Source: Dactylosporangium vinaceum
GTDB taxonomy: Bacteria > Actinomycetota > Actinomycetes > Mycobacteriales > Micromonosporaceae
DNA: 64,000 bases
Direction: 5' to 3'
Assembly (NCBI RefSeq): GCF_019904175.1
Contig: NZ_CP061913.1
Span: forward strand, 10,354,001-10,418,000
Notes under the pieces: model-generated
Seen by the model: only the letters and a program-made list of their open reading frames with translations
Database searches by the model: none
Told to the model about the DNA's origin: nothing
Shown: positions 34,006 through 46,230 of the stretch, piece after piece
Layout of the letters: every line of letters begins with the position of its first letter
How positions within the stretch are numbered: the first letter of the stretch is position 1
Made by a program: the position numbers and the translations under genes

Positions 34006-35879
34006 TTCTTGGGCTTGTCGGCGACCGGGGCGTCCGAGGTCGACAGCGCGGCGATGAACGCCTCCTGCGGCACCTCCACGCGCCCGACCATCTTCATCCG
34101 CTTCTTGCCTTCCTTCTGCTTCTCCAGCAGCTTGCGCTTACGGCTGATGTCACCGCCGTAGCACTTCGCGAGCACGTCCTTGCGGATGGCCCGGATCGTC
34201 TCGCGGGCGATGATCCGGCTGCCGATCGCGGCCTGGATCGGCACCTCGAACTGCTGGCGCGGGATCAGCTTCTGCAGCTTCCCGGCGATCGTGACGCCGT
34301 AGTTGTACGCCTTGTCCTTGTGCACGATGGAGCTGAAGGCGTCCACCGGCTCGCCGTGCAGCAGGATGTCGACCTTCACCAGGTCGGACGCCTGCTCGCC
34401 GGACGGCTCGTAGTCGAGGCTGGCGTAGCCCTTGGTGCGGCTCTTGAGCTGGTCGAAGAAGTCGTAGATGATCTCGCCGAGCGGCAGCGTGTAGCGCAGC
34501 TCGACCCGGTCGGCGGACAGGTAGTCCATGCCGAGCAGCGTGCCGCGCCGGCCCTGGCACAGCTCCATGACCGCGCCGACGTAGTCGTTCGGGGTCAGCA
34601 CCGTGGCCCGGACGGTCGGCTCGAAGATCTCGCCGGTCTTGCCGTCGGGAAACTCGCTGGGGTTGGTCACCGCGACCTGGGTGCCGTCGGTGGTGATCAC
34701 CCGGTAGACCACGTTGGGCGCGGTGGAGATCAGGTCGAGGTTGAACTCGCGCTCCAGCCGCTCCTGGATGATCTCCAGGTGCAGCAGGCCCAGGAAGCCG
34801 CAGCGGAAGCCGAAGCCCAGGGCCGCGCTCGACTCCGGCTCGTAGACGAGCGCGGCGTCGTTGAGCTTGAGCTTGTCCAGCGCGTCGCGCAGCAGCGGGT
34901 AGTCCGAGCCGTCGATCGGGTAGAGGCCCGAGTAGACCATCGGCTTCGGGTCCTTGTAGCCGCCCAGCGGCTCGGTGGCCGGCTTGGCGTTGATGGTGAC
35001 GGTGTCGCCGACCCGGGACTGGCGGACGTCCTTCACGCCGGTGATGAGGTAGCCCACCTCGCCGGCGCCCAGCCCGTCGCTCTTGATCGGCTCGGGTGAG
35101 ATGACGCCGATCTCGAGGAGCTCGTGGACGGCGCCGGTGGACATCATCTTGATCCGGTCGCGGGCGCCGAGCCGGCCGTCGACGACCCGGATGTAGGTGA
35201 CGACGCCGCGGTACACGTCGTAGACCGAGTCGAAGATCATCGCGCGGGCGGCGCCGTCGTTGCCGAAGGTCGGCGCGGGCATCTGCCTGACGATCTCGTC
35301 GAGCAGGTGGGCGACGCCCACGCCGGTCTTGCCCGAGACCCGCAGGCAGTCGTCGGGCTCGCAGCCGATGAGGTGGGCCAGCTCCTCGGCGTACTTCTCC
35401 GGCTGCGCGGCCGGCAGGTCGATCTTGTTGAGCACCGGGATGATCTGCATGTCGTTCTCGAGCGCGAGGTACAGGTTGGCCAGGGTCTGCGCCTCGATGC
35501 CCTGCGCGGCGTCGACGAGCAGGACGGCCCCCTCGCAGGCGGCCAGGCTGCGCGAGACCTCATAGGTGAAGTCCACGTGCCCCGGTGTGTCGATCATGTT
35601 CAGCACGAAGCTCTCGCCGGCCCGGCCGCCCTCGCGGACGGTCCAGGGCATGCGCACGGCCTGGCTCTTGATCGTGATGCCGCGCTCGCGCTCGATGTCC
35701 ATGCGGTCGAGATACTGCGCCCGCATCTGCCGCGCCTCGACCACCTCGGTCAGCTGCAGCATCCGGTCGGCCAGCGTCGACTTGCCGTGGTCGATGTGGG
35801 CGATGATGCAGAAGTTGCGGATCCGGTCCGGCACGGTGGCGCCGGGGCGGTTTGCGCCGGGGTCGATCGTCGGTGGCAC
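34002..35879 (-). CDS. lepA: elongation factor 4 (LepA)
   Basis: A 625-residue ribosome-associated GTPase (EF4). The G domain starts with IAHIDHGKSTLADRM (G1), then DTPGHVDF (G3) and NKIDLPAAQ (G4). EF-G-like domains II, III and V are present, with the LepA-specific C-terminal domain ending in a Lys-rich tail. EF4 promotes back-translocation or 30S assembly under stress. The start is GTG 35879 and the length is normal. Confidence 0.96.
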   Translation of the reverse strand: MPPTIDPGANRPGATVPDRIRNFCIIAHIDHGKSTLADRMLQLTEVVEARQMRAQYLDRMDIERERGITIKSQAVRMPWTVREGGRAGESFVLNMIDTPGHVDFTYEVSRSLAACEGAVLLVDAAQGIEAQTLANLYLALENDMQIIPVLNKIDLPAAQPEKYAEELAHLIGCEPDDCLRVSGKTGVGVAHLLDEIVRQMPAPTFGNDGAARAMIFDSVYDVYRGVVTYIRVVDGRLGARDRIKMMSTGAVHELLEIGVISPEPIKSDGLGAGEVGYLITGVKDVRQSRVGDTVTINAKPATEPLGGYKDPKPMVYSGLYPIDGSDYPLLRDALDKLKLNDAALVYEPESSAALGFGFRCGFLGLLHLEIIQERLEREFNLDLISTAPNVVYRVITTDGTQVAVTNPSEFPDGKTGEIFEPTVRATVLTPNDYVGAVMELCQGRRGTLLGMDYLSADRVELRYTLPLGEIIYDFFDQLKSRTKGYASLDYEPSGEQASDLVKVDILLHGEPVDAFSSIVHKDKAYNYGVTIAGKLQKLIPRQQFEVPIQAAIGSRIIARETIRAIRKDVLAKCYGGDISRKRKLLEKQKEGKKRMKMVGRVEVPQEAFIAALSTSDAPVADKPKK

Positions 35880-36218
35880 AGGCGTCCGTTCTCCATCGGG
35901 CTGGGGATCTCTTACATCGTCCCACGCCCGCGGCCGTTACCCCCACCGGCCTTATTTTGAGGTGTAAGTCCGGTGTCCTGCGGGTACTGCTCCCTCACTT
36001 GCCGATATCAAGAGGCTTGTGAGAGGCGGCCGAGAGTACATCGAGAGCGCTGCATTCAATACTGGACCGCGGTCCCCCGGCCTCGCCCGGAACGGGGGCC
36101 GGTGAGACGGTCGCGCGCCCGGCCTCGCCGGCCGGGCGTCACGTGGGACCGGAACACAGGCACGCTCCGGAGCGGGTCCTGTCGCTTGTAAGCGTGTAGG
36201 CGTGGCCGGCGGCAGGGC
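35880..36218. other. 339-base intergenic region without a supported gene
   Basis: This gap lies between lepA and the YbjN gene. A 72-codon frame at 35973-36191 lacks a ribosome binding site and protein-like composition. GC hairpins are present, for example CGCCCGGC and GCCGGGCG around 36116-36138. No tRNA T-loop or recognisable riboswitch is seen. It holds the lepA promoter on its left edge (not identified). Confidence 0.6.
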
Positions 36219-36773
36219 TTAGAGCAGCGCACCCTCGTCGTGGAGCCAGTCCACGAAGCCCAGCGCCACTACGGCCGCACAGTCGACGAGCTCGGCGATA
36301 AGCGCGTCGTGCACGCCGGAGAGCAGGGGCACCTGCATCTCGGCGTAGATCGGCAGCTGGCCGCGATCGGTCGGGTCGCCGATGTACGCCTTGTAGAACC
36401 GCCGCGTGTGGTTCCACTCGTTGACCACCCGGTAGGAGCGGTCCGCCCAGTCCGGCGGCACCGTCGCGTGCGGCCGGGCCCGGATGACCAGGATCTCGTC
36501 CGACGGGCCCTCCAGGGCGAACAGCACCGCGTGGCGCTCCCAGAGCGCGAGCAGGCTGCCGTCTCCGTCGGTCAGGTAGCGGATGTCGAGCTTCTCGAGG
36601 GCATCCGCGACCCGTAGCAGTGTCACCGGCGCGATCACACCGGCGCCGTCCTCCTGCGGATTGTCGCCCGCTCCGTCGATCGTCGAGGTTGCGTCGTCCC
36701 GCGGCAGCTGAGCCACGATCGAGTCGCTCTTCGACTCGCCCGTCTGCTCCGTCCGCCATGGCCACCTTGGCAT
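36219..36773 (-). CDS. YbjN domain-containing protein
   Basis: A 184-residue protein with a YbjN-type fold (type III chaperone-like) over residues 65-175: TLLRVADALEKLDIRYLTDGDGSLL, then ADRSYRVVNEWNHTRRFYKAYI. The family has roles in stress signalling that remain vague. ATG 36773 with a GGGAG site is preferred to the longer frame. The short N terminus MPRWPW plus an acidic, disordered region precedes the domain. Confidence 0.8.
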   Translation of the reverse strand: MPRWPWRTEQTGESKSDSIVAQLPRDDATSTIDGAGDNPQEDGAGVIAPVTLLRVADALEKLDIRYLTDGDGSLLALWERHAVLFALEGPSDEILVIRARPHATVPPDWADRSYRVVNEWNHTRRFYKAYIGDPTDRGQLPIYAEMQVPLLSGVHDALIAELVDCAAVVALGFVDWLHDEGALL

Positions 36774-36942
36774 CGTTCCGGCTCCCTGCTCCCCCGTGCG
36801 CCTCCACCCGCATGTGCGGTCCGTCGCCAACCGAATTCGCTCGGCGGTGGACCCGAAAGAGGACGGTACCCGTTCGGTCGAGTTTCAGCAGCCCCCAATT
36901 TCACCCTTGCACCACCCGTTCGGGTGAGGGTCTTATAGCCGT

Positions 36943-37566
36943 CTATCCGATGAGCAGAGATCCGCCGCCGCGATGCCAGGCAGAGCCATATGTGCAGGCC
37001 AGAGCCGTCCATGGACCCGAAATCCGGACATCGACGAACTCGTCGGGGCCGCCGGCGACGAACCCCATCCGGATGACGGCCTGGACGAGACGCTGCGTAA
37101 CCGGTATACGCCGCCCCGCGTCGGTGGTGACCACGATGGGCTCATGATCCAGCAGCGCGTCGCGCAGCATCCGGGAGCCGATCGGCCGCCCGCCGACCCC
37201 GTGCGCGGACGCGGTCCGGACCGTCTCCGCGGCGGCCGCGCCGACCCGGCGGACGTCGGCCGCAGGGACCCGCTCGACTGTCGTCCCGGGCCCCGGCGGC
37301 AGCGACCATCGCCAATCCGTGTCCCGCGATACGGGAAGCAGATCATCGACCGGCGTCAGCAGATCCCGGGCCGCGACGGTCCGGTCCCGGGCCACCGTCG
37401 CGGCGATGCCGCGGGTGACGAGCACGCCCCACGGCAGCCGCGACCAGAGCGCCACCGCGTCCTCCCCGGCCGGGCGCAGCCGCACGACCGCGGCCGGGTC
37501 GAGGTGGACCACCCGGGCGGCGAACGCGCGCGCGTCGGAGCGGCCGGAGCCCGCCAGCCAGCCCAT
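36943..37566 (-). CDS. conserved hypothetical protein in ettA-thioesterase operon
   Basis: A 207-residue soluble protein that I do not recognise. Composition is typical of the genome, with no TM helix or signal peptide. Segments AFAARVVHLDPAAVVRLRP and LWSRLPWGVLVTRG are the most structured-looking. Its ATG overlaps the thioesterase stop by one base (TAATG), which argues that it is a real, translationally coupled gene. The 169 bases upstream of the next gene on this strand hold nothing clear. Confidence 0.72.
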   Translation of the reverse strand: MGWLAGSGRSDARAFAARVVHLDPAAVVRLRPAGEDAVALWSRLPWGVLVTRGIAATVARDRTVAARDLLTPVDDLLPVSRDTDWRWSLPPGPGTTVERVPAADVRRVGAAAAETVRTASAHGVGGRPIGSRMLRDALLDHEPIVVTTDAGRRIPVTQRLVQAVIRMGFVAGGPDEFVDVRISGPWTALACTYGSAWHRGGGSLLIG

Positions 37567-37967
37567 TATCCGAGGTAAGGCGAGAGGAACTCGCGCTCGA
37601 CGTCGCGCACCCGGCGGGGCCGGCCGGCCTCCAGGTCGTAGGGGACGCAGACGGTCCGGCCCCGCGACGCGAGCTCCTCGCCGTCGAAGAGCTCGTACGC
37701 CACGATCAATCGGGATGCCTTGATCTCCTCGATCCACAGCTCGATCCGGACGGGGTCGCCGTAGTCGATCGGCCGCAGATAGTCGATCTCATGACGTGAG
37801 ATGACGATGCCGTTCTCGAACGACTCCAGCCCGGCCGCCCGGGCCGCGGTGAACATCAGGGCAACGCGCGCCTCCTCGTAGAGGGTGAGGAAGCGCGCGT
37901 TGTTGACGTGGCCGTACGCGTCCAGATCGGACCAGCGCAAGGCGCAGTGATAGATGAAACGAGCCAC
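37566..37967 (-). CDS. acyl-CoA thioesterase, hotdog fold
   Basis: A 133-residue 4HBT-type thioesterase. The active-site segment WSDLDAYGHVNNARFLTLYEEAR has the catalytic Asp and the HVNN motif, and RPIDYGDPVRIELWIEEI is the central strand. It hydrolyses acyl-CoA; chain specificity is unknown. Start GTG. It lies 15 bases after ettA and overlaps the next gene by one base. Confidence 0.88.
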   Translation of the reverse strand: MARFIYHCALRWSDLDAYGHVNNARFLTLYEEARVALMFTAARAAGLESFENGIVISRHEIDYLRPIDYGDPVRIELWIEEIKASRLIVAYELFDGEELASRGRTVCVPYDLEAGRPRRVRDVEREFLSPYLG

Positions 37968-37982
37968 TGCGGTTCGTTACCG

Positions 37983-39662
<1,680 letters not shown>

Positions 39663-39773
39663 GGTGCGCTCCTACCTCCGCTTGAAACAAAAACGTGTAT
39701 GGGTTCGCCGCAATCTTCCCAGGCCCCGCCCCGAGCGCCCAATCGGGCCCAGCAGCCGCGCCCTCCGGACCGC

Positions 39774-40307
39774 TCAGGCGGGCGGGTTGAGCTGCGCCAC
39801 GCCGTACGTCGAGTTGCCGATCTTGAGGCCCTTGAGGCTCACCACGTAGGTGGTCCCGTTGTTCGTCACCGAGTAGGTCCGGTTCTTGGCGTCCTCGACG
39901 ACACCGGGTCGCAGCAGGCCGTTCTGCCCCTCGACCGGGATCTCGCCCTCGGAGTACCAGTCGGGCTTGCGGTCGTGGCCCTGGTACCAGAGCCCCGTCC
40001 CGTCGCTCTCCCGGCAGATCCAGGCTTCCTTGTCGGCGTCGGTCCGCAGGTACTGCACCAGCTTCAGCGGCACCGCGACGCCGGCGTCCTGTAGCTTCGC
40101 GGCGGCGCTGATGAACTGCGGGCAGTCGCCGGTCGCGCGGCGGACGGCCGGGCTGCCGGCCGATGCCTCAGCCGAGGATACCGCCGACGGATCGTCACCG
40201 GCCAGTGACTTATTCTCATCGATGTCGCGTAAGCCGAGCACATATCCGGAGAGCGCTCCGACAACCGCGAGGATGAGTACTGAGAGCAATACGACGGTCC
40301 GCGACAT
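39774..40307 (-). CDS. hypothetical exported/anchored protein
   Basis: A 177-residue protein with one N-terminal hydrophobic helix (residues 3-25) and an outer domain of about 140 residues. The outer domain contains two Cys (GDCPQF and AWICRESDG) that could form a disulfide. No family is recognised. The upstream frame to 40643 antisense to otsA is shadow sequence; ATG 40307 begins the hydrophobic segment. It is divergent from otsA. Confidence 0.72.
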   Translation of the reverse strand: MSRTVVLLSVLILAVVGALSGYVLGLRDIDENKSLAGDDPSAVSSAEASAGSPAVRRATGDCPQFISAAAKLQDAGVAVPLKLVQYLRTDADKEAWICRESDGTGLWYQGHDRKPDWYSEGEIPVEGQNGLLRPGVVEDAKNRTYSVTNNGTTYVVSLKGLKIGNSTYGVAQLNPPA

Positions 40308-40416
40308 GCACGCAGGATCGCACCTGTGAGCCAGCACTCCGCATGCTGCCAGGTCGCTCCGGGGATCAGTAGGCTGAAAGTACGAGGGTGGATCACCCAG
40401 GGGGAGGACTCGACAC

Positions 40417-41817
<1,401 letters not shown>

Positions 41818-41901
41818 CCCGCCCGTCTGCTCGGCGCCCGCTTCACCGCAACGCCGGCACTACCAGACACCCTGCACACCCTGATCGCACAACCCACTTC
41901 C

Positions 41902-44475
41902 ATGAACAGGCCGGACATGAACCAGATCTCGGCGACAGGCAACGGCCTCTCGCTCGACCCGGACCTCCGCGCGGCGGTGCTACGCGTCGCCCGCGTGCCC
42001 AACCTCTTGGTGGCATGTGACTACGACGGCACCCTCGCGCCGATCGTTGCCGACCCCACCAAGGCGACTCCCTCGCCGGAGTCCGTAGCCGCCGTACGCG
42101 CGCTCTCGTCGCTGCCGCAGACGACGGTGGGCGTGATCAGCGGACGCGCGCTGCGTGACCTCGCGGCCCTGTCCCGCCTTCCCGCCGAGGTCCGCCTCGT
42201 CGGCAGCCACGGCTCCGAGTTCGACGTCGGCTACGTCGACGAGCTGCCGCCAGAGCGCAGTCAGCGCCGCTCCGAACTGCAGGCTGCGCTCAACGCCATC
42301 TGCCGCGACCAGCCCGGCGTGCGCCTGGAGGGCAAGCCGGCAAGCGTCGCCGTCCACACCCGGGCGGCGCCGCGGGACGTCGCCCAGCGGGTCTTCGACG
42401 CGGTCCGCAGCGGGGCGGCCCTGTGGCCCGACATCGAGGTGACCACCGGCAAGGAGGTCATCGAGCTCTCGGTGGTGCCGACCGACAAGGGCGTGGCCGT
42501 CGACGCGCTGCGCATGCAGGCCTCGGCCAGCGCGGTCGTGTACCTCGGCGACGACGCCACCGACGAGAAGGCGTTCGCCCACCTCCACGGCCCCGACCTC
42601 GGCGTCAAGGTCGGCACGGTCGAGGAGGAGACGCAGGCCCGGTTCCGCATCGACGACGCCGACGCCGCGGTCGCCGTCCTGGAGCTGCTGCTGTTCACCC
42701 GCCGCCGCTGGCTCTTCGGCGAGCAGGCGGTGCCGATCGAGCGGCACTCGATGCTCTCCAACACCCACACCGTCGCGCTGCTCACCCCGGCCGCCCGGGT
42801 CACCTGGCTGTGCCACCCGAAGCCGGACTCGGGCGCGGTCTTCGCCGACCTGCTCGGCGACACGGCGGCCGGGCACTTCACGGTGCAGCCGGAGCGGGGC
42901 GGCATCCCGCTCGGGCAGCGGTACCGGCCGGGCACCATGACGGTGGAGACCCGCTGGTCGGGGCTCACCGTCACCGACTGGCTGGACCACCACCGCACCG
43001 GCAACTCGCTGATCCGCGTGCTCTCGGGCAGCTCCCGCGCCCGCATCGACTTCGTCCCCCGCCCCGACTTCGGCCAGGTGCACATCCGCCTCCAGCCGAT
43101 CGGCGGCGACGGGCTGCTGGTGCTGGGCTCCAACGAGCCGATCGCGCTGTACTCCCCCGGCATCGAGTGGGAGATCACGTCGGACGGGCACAGCGACACC
43201 GCGCGCGCGACAGTCGACCTGAACGAGCTCGGCGGGTCGGCCATGCTCGAGCTGCGGCTCGGCACCGACTCGGTCGAGGCGCCGCGGGTCCCCATCGCGG
43301 AGCGGCAGATCGCGGCGGAGACCCTGTGGCGGGACTGGGCCGAGTCGCTGAAGCTGCCCTCGGTGGCCAAGGACCTCGTGCGTCGCAGCGCGCTGACCCT
43401 GCGCGGCCTGTGGCACAAGCCCAGCGGCGCGATCCTGGCCGCGGCGACCTCGTCGCTGCCCGAGGAGATCGGCGGCTCCCGCAACTGGGACTACCGGTAC
43501 TGCTGGCTGCGCGACGCGTCCCTGACCGCCAAGGCCCTTGTCGACCTCGGCTCCCTCGAGGAGGCCGAGTCCCTGGTCCGCTGGACCCTGCGGGTCTCCG
43601 ACAACACCGACGGCCACCCGGAGCGCCTCCACCCGCTCTACACCCTGGACGGCAACGAGCTCGGCCCCGAGGCCGTGATCGAGGCACTCCCCGGGTACGC
43701 AGGCTCCCGTCCGGTGCGCATCGGCAACGCGGCCAACGGCCAGGTCCAGCTGGACGTCTTCGGCCCGGTCGCCGACCTGCTCTGCGCCCTGGCCGACGTC
43801 CGCCCGCCGGAGGAGGGCGACTTCGCCCTCATGAACGCCATGGTCGAGGCCGTCGAGCGCCGCTGGCACGAGCCGGACCACGGCATCTGGGAGGCTCGTC
43901 GCCGCCCTCGCCACTACGTGTACTCCAAGGTCATGTGCTGGATGACCGTCGACCGGGGCATCCGGCTCTTCGAGCGCCAGGGCCGTCCGGTCCCCGAGGT
44001 CTGGCACACCCTGCGCCGGACGATCGCCGACAACGTGCTCGACAAGGGCTGGAACGAGAAGGTCGGCGCCTACACGGTCGCCTACGGCTACGAGGAGATG
44101 GACGCGTCGGTCCTGTGGATCGGCCTGTCCGGCCTGCTCGAGGACGACGACCCCCGCTTCCTCGCCACCGTCCTGGCCGTCGAGGCCGACCTCCGCGAGG
44201 GCCCCACGGTGTACCGCTACCGCTGGGACGACGGCCTGCCCGGCGCCGAGGGCGGCTTCCACCTCTGCACGACCTGGATGATCGAGGCGTACCTGCGCAC
44301 CGGCCGCCGGGCCGACGCGGAGGAGCTGTTCGCCCAGTTCATCGAGTGCGCCGGCCCCACCGGCCTGATTCCGGAGGAGTACGACCCGCTGACCGAGCGG
44401 GCCCTGGGCAACCACCCCCAGGCGTACTCCCACCTGGGCCTCATCCGCTGCGCCCTGGAGCTGGACCGCAGCTGA
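41902..44475 (+). CDS. otsB: fused trehalose-6-phosphate phosphatase and GH15 glycoside hydrolase
   Basis: An 857-residue fusion. Residues 25-265 form a HAD-type trehalose-phosphatase: DYDGTLAP (Asp40 and Asp42), TVGVISGR, and GDDATDE near residue 217. Residues 275-857 form a GH15 glucoamylase/trehalase-like enzyme. It has an N-terminal beta domain, RNWDYRYCWLRDAS (527-540) at the start of the (alpha/alpha)6 barrel, and PEEYDPLTERALGNHPQAYS near the end with a candidate catalytic Glu. The first half releases trehalose from trehalose 6-phosphate; the second could cleave trehalose or another alpha-glucan. There is no signal peptide. otsA is directly upstream, and a 14-bp terminator follows. Confidence 0.9.
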   Translation: MNRPDMNQISATGNGLSLDPDLRAAVLRVARVPNLLVACDYDGTLAPIVADPTKATPSPESVAAVRALSSLPQTTVGVISGRALRDLAALSRLPAEVRLVGSHGSEFDVGYVDELPPERSQRRSELQAALNAICRDQPGVRLEGKPASVAVHTRAAPRDVAQRVFDAVRSGAALWPDIEVTTGKEVIELSVVPTDKGVAVDALRMQASASAVVYLGDDATDEKAFAHLHGPDLGVKVGTVEEETQARFRIDDADAAVAVLELLLFTRRRWLFGEQAVPIERHSMLSNTHTVALLTPAARVTWLCHPKPDSGAVFADLLGDTAAGHFTVQPERGGIPLGQRYRPGTMTVETRWSGLTVTDWLDHHRTGNSLIRVLSGSSRARIDFVPRPDFGQVHIRLQPIGGDGLLVLGSNEPIALYSPGIEWEITSDGHSDTARATVDLNELGGSAMLELRLGTDSVEAPRVPIAERQIAAETLWRDWAESLKLPSVAKDLVRRSALTLRGLWHKPSGAILAAATSSLPEEIGGSRNWDYRYCWLRDASLTAKALVDLGSLEEAESLVRWTLRVSDNTDGHPERLHPLYTLDGNELGPEAVIEALPGYAGSRPVRIGNAANGQVQLDVFGPVADLLCALADVRPPEEGDFALMNAMVEAVERRWHEPDHGIWEARRRPRHYVYSKVMCWMTVDRGIRLFERQGRPVPEVWHTLRRTIADNVLDKGWNEKVGAYTVAYGYEEMDASVLWIGLSGLLEDDDPRFLATVLAVEADLREGPTVYRYRWDDGLPGAEGGFHLCTTWMIEAYLRTGRRADAEELFAQFIECAGPTGLIPEEYDPLTERALGNHPQAYSHLGLIRCALELDRS

Positions 44476-44491
44476 GCACCGATCGCTCCTG

Positions 44492-44524
44492 CGCGGATCC
44501 GGCCAGAACGTGGCCGGATCCGCG
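44492..44524 (+). terminator. hairpin after otsB-GH15 gene
   Basis: A perfect 14-bp stem (CGCGGATCCGGCCA and its complement) has a 5-base loop, 16 bases after the stop. No U-run follows. It is very strong and also marks the start of the region before the next gene. Confidence 0.8.
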
Positions 44525-44538
44525 GGGAGACTGCCTGT

Positions 44539-45036
44539 ATGACGAGTGAGATGCTGCTGCCCCCGCAGTCGGTGCCGAACGCCGGCGCGGTGCTCAACCC
44601 GTTCGTGATCGTGGACGGCGCCGCCGGGTTCGTCGACTTCGTGGCCGCCGTCTTCGGGGCCGAGGAGGACGCCGGCGCGCGCACGGCGATGCCGGACGGC
44701 ACGCTGATCCACGCCCAGCTCCGGCTCGGCACCGTCGACCTGATGGTCGCCGATCGGCAGGACGGCTGGCCGGCGCGGCCGGGGCTGCTCCAGGTATGGG
44801 TGCGCGACGTCACCGCGGTCCTGGAGCGGGCCACCGGCCGCGGCGCCACAGTCGTCACCGAGCCGACCCCGTTCTACGGCGAGACGACGCTCGGCCGGAT
44901 GCTCGACGGCTGGCAGAACCTCTGGTGGCTGTGGGCGCCGGCACCGGGCCGGCCCGACCCGGTGCCGCACTGGGAGGGTGGCTCGGACACCGTCTTCGCC
45001 ACCCTCGACCGGGCGCTCCGGCAGCTACAGCGCTGA
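44539..45036 (+). CDS. VOC/glyoxalase-like protein, PhnB type
   Basis: A 165-residue single VOC domain. The N-terminal strand pattern NPFVIVDGAAGFVDFVAAVFGAEE and a second half with TPFYGETTLGRMLDGWQNLWWLW resemble PhnB-type glyoxalase/bleomycin-resistance relatives. Substrate unknown. Its end overlaps the convergent cysG by 12 bases. Confidence 0.75.
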   Translation: MTSEMLLPPQSVPNAGAVLNPFVIVDGAAGFVDFVAAVFGAEEDAGARTAMPDGTLIHAQLRLGTVDLMVADRQDGWPARPGLLQVWVRDVTAVLERATGRGATVVTEPTPFYGETTLGRMLDGWQNLWWLWAPAPGRPDPVPHWEGGSDTVFATLDRALRQLQR

Positions 45037-46230
45037 ACCGTTGGCCAGGGCGTCGACCACGGGCCCGATCACGATCACCGCGGGCGGGCGCAGGCCGGCG
45101 TCCTGCACCGCGTCGGCCACCGTGGCGAGCGTCGCCCGGACCGAGCGCTGCGAGGGGGTCGTCCCCTCCTGCACCACGGCGACGGGCGTGTCGGGCGCCC
45201 GGCCGTGCTCCAGCAGGACCGAGGCGATCGCGGGCAGGTTCTTGTGGCCCATCAGGATGCAGAGCGTGCCCTTGAGCCGGGCCAGGGCGGGCCAGTCGAC
45301 GAGAGACCCGGCGTGGCCCGGGGCCAGGTGGCCGGAGACGACTGTGAACTCCTGGGCCAGACCGCGGTGGGTCACCGGGATGCCGGCCAGCGCCGGCACC
45401 GCGATCGAGCTGGAGATCCCCGGCACGACCGTGACCGGGATGCCGGCCTCGGCGCAGGCCAGCAGCTCCTCGCCGCCGCGGCCGAAGACGTACGGGTCGC
45501 CGCCCTTGAGCCGCACGACGAACTTGCCGGCCTTGGCCCGCTCGACCAGGACCCGGTTGATCTCCTCCTGGGCGACCGAGGGGCCGTAGGGGATCTTCGA
45601 GGCGTCGACCAGCTCGACATCCGGCCGCATCTCGTCCAGGAGGAGGCCGGCGGCCAGCCGGTCGATCACGACCACGTCGGCGGCGGCCAGGAGGCGGCGG
45701 CCGCGGACGGTGAGGAGCTCGGGGTCGCCGGGCCCGGAGCCGACGAGCGCGACGGTGCCGCCGAGGTCCGGCGCGGTGGCGGGCAGCGTGGTCAGCTGCT
45801 CTGCGATGGCGTCGCGGACCGCGACCGCGCGGGCCGGGTCGCCGCCGGCCAGGACGGCCACGGTCAGCGGCCCCTGGCGGGTCACGGCCGGGGTCCAGGC
45901 GGTGGCGGCGTGGCGGTCGTCGGCGCGGACGGTGAAGATCCGCTTGGCCGCTGTCACCTCGCTAATCGCGTGGGCCGCCTCCGGATCGCTGACGGCCACG
46001 TGGACCAGCCAGACGTCCTCGACGTCGGCGGGCTCGAAGCGGCGCTCCCGCCAGGTGATCCGGCCGGCGTCGAGGTGGGCGCGCAGGGCGGGGGTGATGT
46101 GGGGCGACACGAGCACGACGTCCGCGCCCGCATCGAGCAGGCCGGGCACGCGTCTGGTGGCGACCGCACCGCCGCCGACCACCAGCACGCGCAACCCGTC
46201 CAGCCGCAAACCGAGGGGGTAGGGGTTCAC
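45025..46230 (-). CDS. cysG: siroheme synthase (uroporphyrinogen-III C-methyltransferase fusion)
   Basis: A 401-residue CysG-like protein. The N-terminal dehydrogenase/chelatase domain (GGGAVATRR near residue 19) covers about 1-150. The SAM-dependent uroporphyrinogen-III C-methyltransferase domain (VGSGPGDPELLTVRG near 162, VVRLKGGDPYVFGRGGEE near 238) covers about 155-400. It makes precorrin-2 and possibly siroheme, feeding cobalamin synthesis. The GTG start overlaps cobT by 4 bases (GTGA). Confidence 0.92.
   Translation of the reverse strand: MNPYPLGLRLDGLRVLVVGGGAVATRRVPGLLDAGADVVLVSPHITPALRAHLDAGRITWRERRFEPADVEDVWLVHVAVSDPEAAHAISEVTAAKRIFTVRADDRHAATAWTPAVTRQGPLTVAVLAGGDPARAVAVRDAIAEQLTTLPATAPDLGGTVALVGSGPGDPELLTVRGRRLLAAADVVVIDRLAAGLLLDEMRPDVELVDASKIPYGPSVAQEEINRVLVERAKAGKFVVRLKGGDPYVFGRGGEELLACAEAGIPVTVVPGISSSIAVPALAGIPVTHRGLAQEFTVVSGHLAPGHAGSLVDWPALARLKGTLCILMGHKNLPAIASVLLEHGRAPDTPVAVVQEGTTPSQRSVRATLATVADAVQDAGLRPPAVIVIGPVVDALANGSAL

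Noticed and set aside
35973..36191. 72-codon plus-strand ORF between lepA and the YbjN gene
   Set aside because: No start signal and very Arg/Pro-rich composition typical of random GC sequence.
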